This document shows, piece after piece, positions 62,686 to 64,000 of a DNA stretch of 64,000 nt. The translations under genes were made by a program, and so were the position numbers. The notes beneath the pieces were generated by a model. The model had not been told where the DNA came from. It worked only from the letters and a program-made list of their open reading frames with translations, and searched no databases. Source of the DNA: Choricystis sp. odSpoLacu1 (Eukaryota; Chlorophyta; Trebouxiophyceae); contig OY253654.1 in the NCBI GenBank assembly GCA_958009055.1, positions 124,001 through 188,000 of the forward strand, given 5' to 3'. Every line of letters begins with the position of its first letter. Position 1 is the first letter of the stretch.

Positions 62686-63784
62686 ATGCGGTTCCTGGAC
62701 CTGCCGGAACTGGCGCGGTGAGTGTGGGCGCGTGGAGACGGAAAGGGAGAGGAGGGAGGAGGGAGCAAAAACACACGGACGCTTCGCTCCCTTCTCGACA
62801 CAGGTCCTCCTCGCCTTCTGTTTTTATCCTCTCCCCCCCACACCACCACAGCATCGCCACGTTCCTCGACTCGGTCGACGTGGGCGACTACATCGTGACG
62901 GGCGAGCTGGAAGCGTATTCATGTGAGTGTGTGAAAGAGAGAGATGGAGAGTGGGGTCGTGGTGGCAGGAGGCGCGACACTCCCCCAAACACGCACCCCT
63001 CACCCTTCCCTCTCCCACACCCCCAGGCAAACTCGCCGGCCTCGAAAAAAAGCTGTCTCGCTCCTTGGACGCTGAAGTCGCCGTCTCCTGCTCCCCCGCC
63101 GAGCTGTCGCGGTCCCCGGTCGGCCCCCTCGCTGAGCCCGCCGCGCGCCGCACGCTCGTGCACCTGATTCTCACCCTCAACCACGCCTACCCCGACTACG
63201 ATTTTGGGGCCCTGCGCGCCCACCACTTCAAGAAGGAGCCTGGGCCCGCGTCTGTGGAGGACGCGGTGGATGCACACCTGCTGGGCGTCGCGCGTGTGTG
63301 GGACGCGACGCCCGGGTACGGCGGCGCAGACACCCCCTTCCTGGAAGCCCTGTGGGGCGCCATCGACTCGGCGGCGGGGTTGGGAGAGTGCGACGTCTAC
63401 TCGTACAAGAGTGATGGCGAGGCAGACCCGTTTGGTGAGTGTGGGAGGAGTGTGGGTGGGTGGGAGGAGTGTTGGCTTTTCACCTCCCCTTGCCCCCCTT
63501 TTTAACCATCCCCCCCACTCCACACAGCCGAGGACGGCGCCGTCTGGTCCTTCAACTTCTTCTTCTACAACCGTCGCGCCAAGCGGGTCGTCTACTTCGC
63601 GTGCCGCGGCCTCGCGCGCGGCGGCGGCGGCGACGGCGGCCCGGGCGGCCGCGGCGGCGGCCGCGTCGGCGGCGACTCGTCTGACGACGCCTACAACTCC
63701 GACTCTGCGGATGATGGGGATGCCGCCGACCGGAGGAGGCGGGAGCCGTACGGCCTGGCGGGCGAGTTTGACGATTTGGGGTGA
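62686..63784 (+). CDS. MAF1: MAF1, repressor of RNA polymerase III
   Basis: Phospho-regulated global repressor of Pol III, acting downstream of TOR. Exons 62686-62717, 62852-62922, 63027-63434 and 63528-63784 give 255 aa. All three family boxes are present: box A ([30 protein letters not shown]), box B ([20 protein letters not shown]) and box C ([20 protein letters not shown]). An acidic/Gly tail follows ([20 protein letters not shown]). Intron phases close the frame exactly. A TGTAA polyadenylation-type signal lies at 63849-63853, downstream of the stop. Confidence 0.95.
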
Positions 63785-63893
63785 CGAGGAGCGGAGAGAG
63801 AAAAGGGAGGGGTGATTTTGACCCCCCAAACCAAAAAAAAACACTTGTTGTAAAAACAGAGTCCATCGTGTACCATGCTTCCCAGAACCATGT

Positions 63894-64000
63894 TTACAGT
63901 CTGCTGGCGGCCTCCCCACCCCCGTGCTTCCGCCACACGGCCAACCACTCGCGCCCGCCCCGCCCGCGGTGGCTCAGGTGGGGCGGCACCGCCGCCAACT
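63894..64000 (-). CDS. C-terminal end of a gene running off the window (partial)
   Basis: On the minus strand an open frame enters at 64000 and ends at the TAA at 63894-63896. The last ~34 residues include REWLAVWRKHGGGEAASRL, with no low-complexity bias, which looks like a genuine C-terminus. It converges with MAF1 (stop 110 bp away), matching the local gene arrangement. Too short to identify. Confidence 0.45.
   Translation of the reverse strand, partial: LAAVPPHLSHRGRGGREWLAVWRKHGGGEAASRL

Noticed and set aside
1..64000. tRNA or rRNA genes
   Set aside because: I looked for B-box-like GGTTCGAATCC sequences and paired arms; the few GTTCGA hits lie within well-supported coding sequence.

Overview
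This is a compact, very GC-rich nuclear region of a photosynthetic eukaryote of the green lineage, most likely a chlorophyte or prasinophyte-type microalga. The gene content shows this directly: a Rubisco small subunit with a green-algal style loop and C-terminus, an LHCII-type chlorophyll a/b protein, an LPA1-like photosystem II factor and a plant-type B3 domain. They sit beside eukaryotic spliceosomal genes with GTGAG...CAG introns (mostly about 60-250 nt). The genus cannot be fixed from this window alone.

I model 36 genes, about one per 1.8 kb, on alternating strands with very short spacers. From left to right: XRN1 exonuclease (5' partial); an unknown organelle-targeted protein; a DUF3054 membrane protein; ribosomal protein uS4/RPS9; a DUF1499 protein; the cohesin regulator PDS5; an Ala-rich TPR-like protein; a secreted Cys-rich protein; CHMP2/VPS2 (ESCRT-III); an unknown protein; RBCS; a PAM2-CUE-DUF1771-Smr protein; a small membrane protein; CSN8; RPA49 (Pol I); a plastid RsgA-type GTPase; two unknown proteins; glyoxalase II; a B3 protein; a tail-anchored unknown; UTP20 (2,817 aa); a TrhO/UPF0176 rhodanese; an AS8-like Gly-zipper protein; a multi-span membrane protein; a Rolling-stone/AIG1-like protein; ZPR1; LHCB; an unknown; a DnaJ-type zinc-finger protein; RIT1; a two-finger GATA factor; an LPA1-like protein; UFD1; MAF1; and the C-terminal end of one more gene.

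Most genes form head-to-head pairs with 110-350 bp between the start codons (RPS9/DUF3054, PDS5/DUF1499, CSN8/RPA49, DnaJ-Zn/RIT1, UFD1/MAF1 and others), so bidirectional promoters are likely. An unusually large share concerns RNA metabolism and ribosome production: mRNA decay (XRN1), Pol I (RPA49), Pol III control (MAF1), SSU processome (UTP20), ribosomal protein S9, RsgA, and tRNA modification (RIT1, TrhO).

No mobile element, CRISPR array or selfish system is visible. The most useful non-standard signals are: (i) a consistent set of reading-frame breaks in conserved genes, nearly all inside (CG)n or C/G homopolymer tracts and all in the direction of extra bases; (ii) a roughly 104-nt imperfect hairpin with a perfect 12-bp tip inside an intron, resembling a small-RNA precursor; (iii) a perfect 29-nt palindrome in another intron; (iv) a 3' UTR stem-loop; and (v) a secreted protein built from two tandem six-cysteine modules that I do not recognise.
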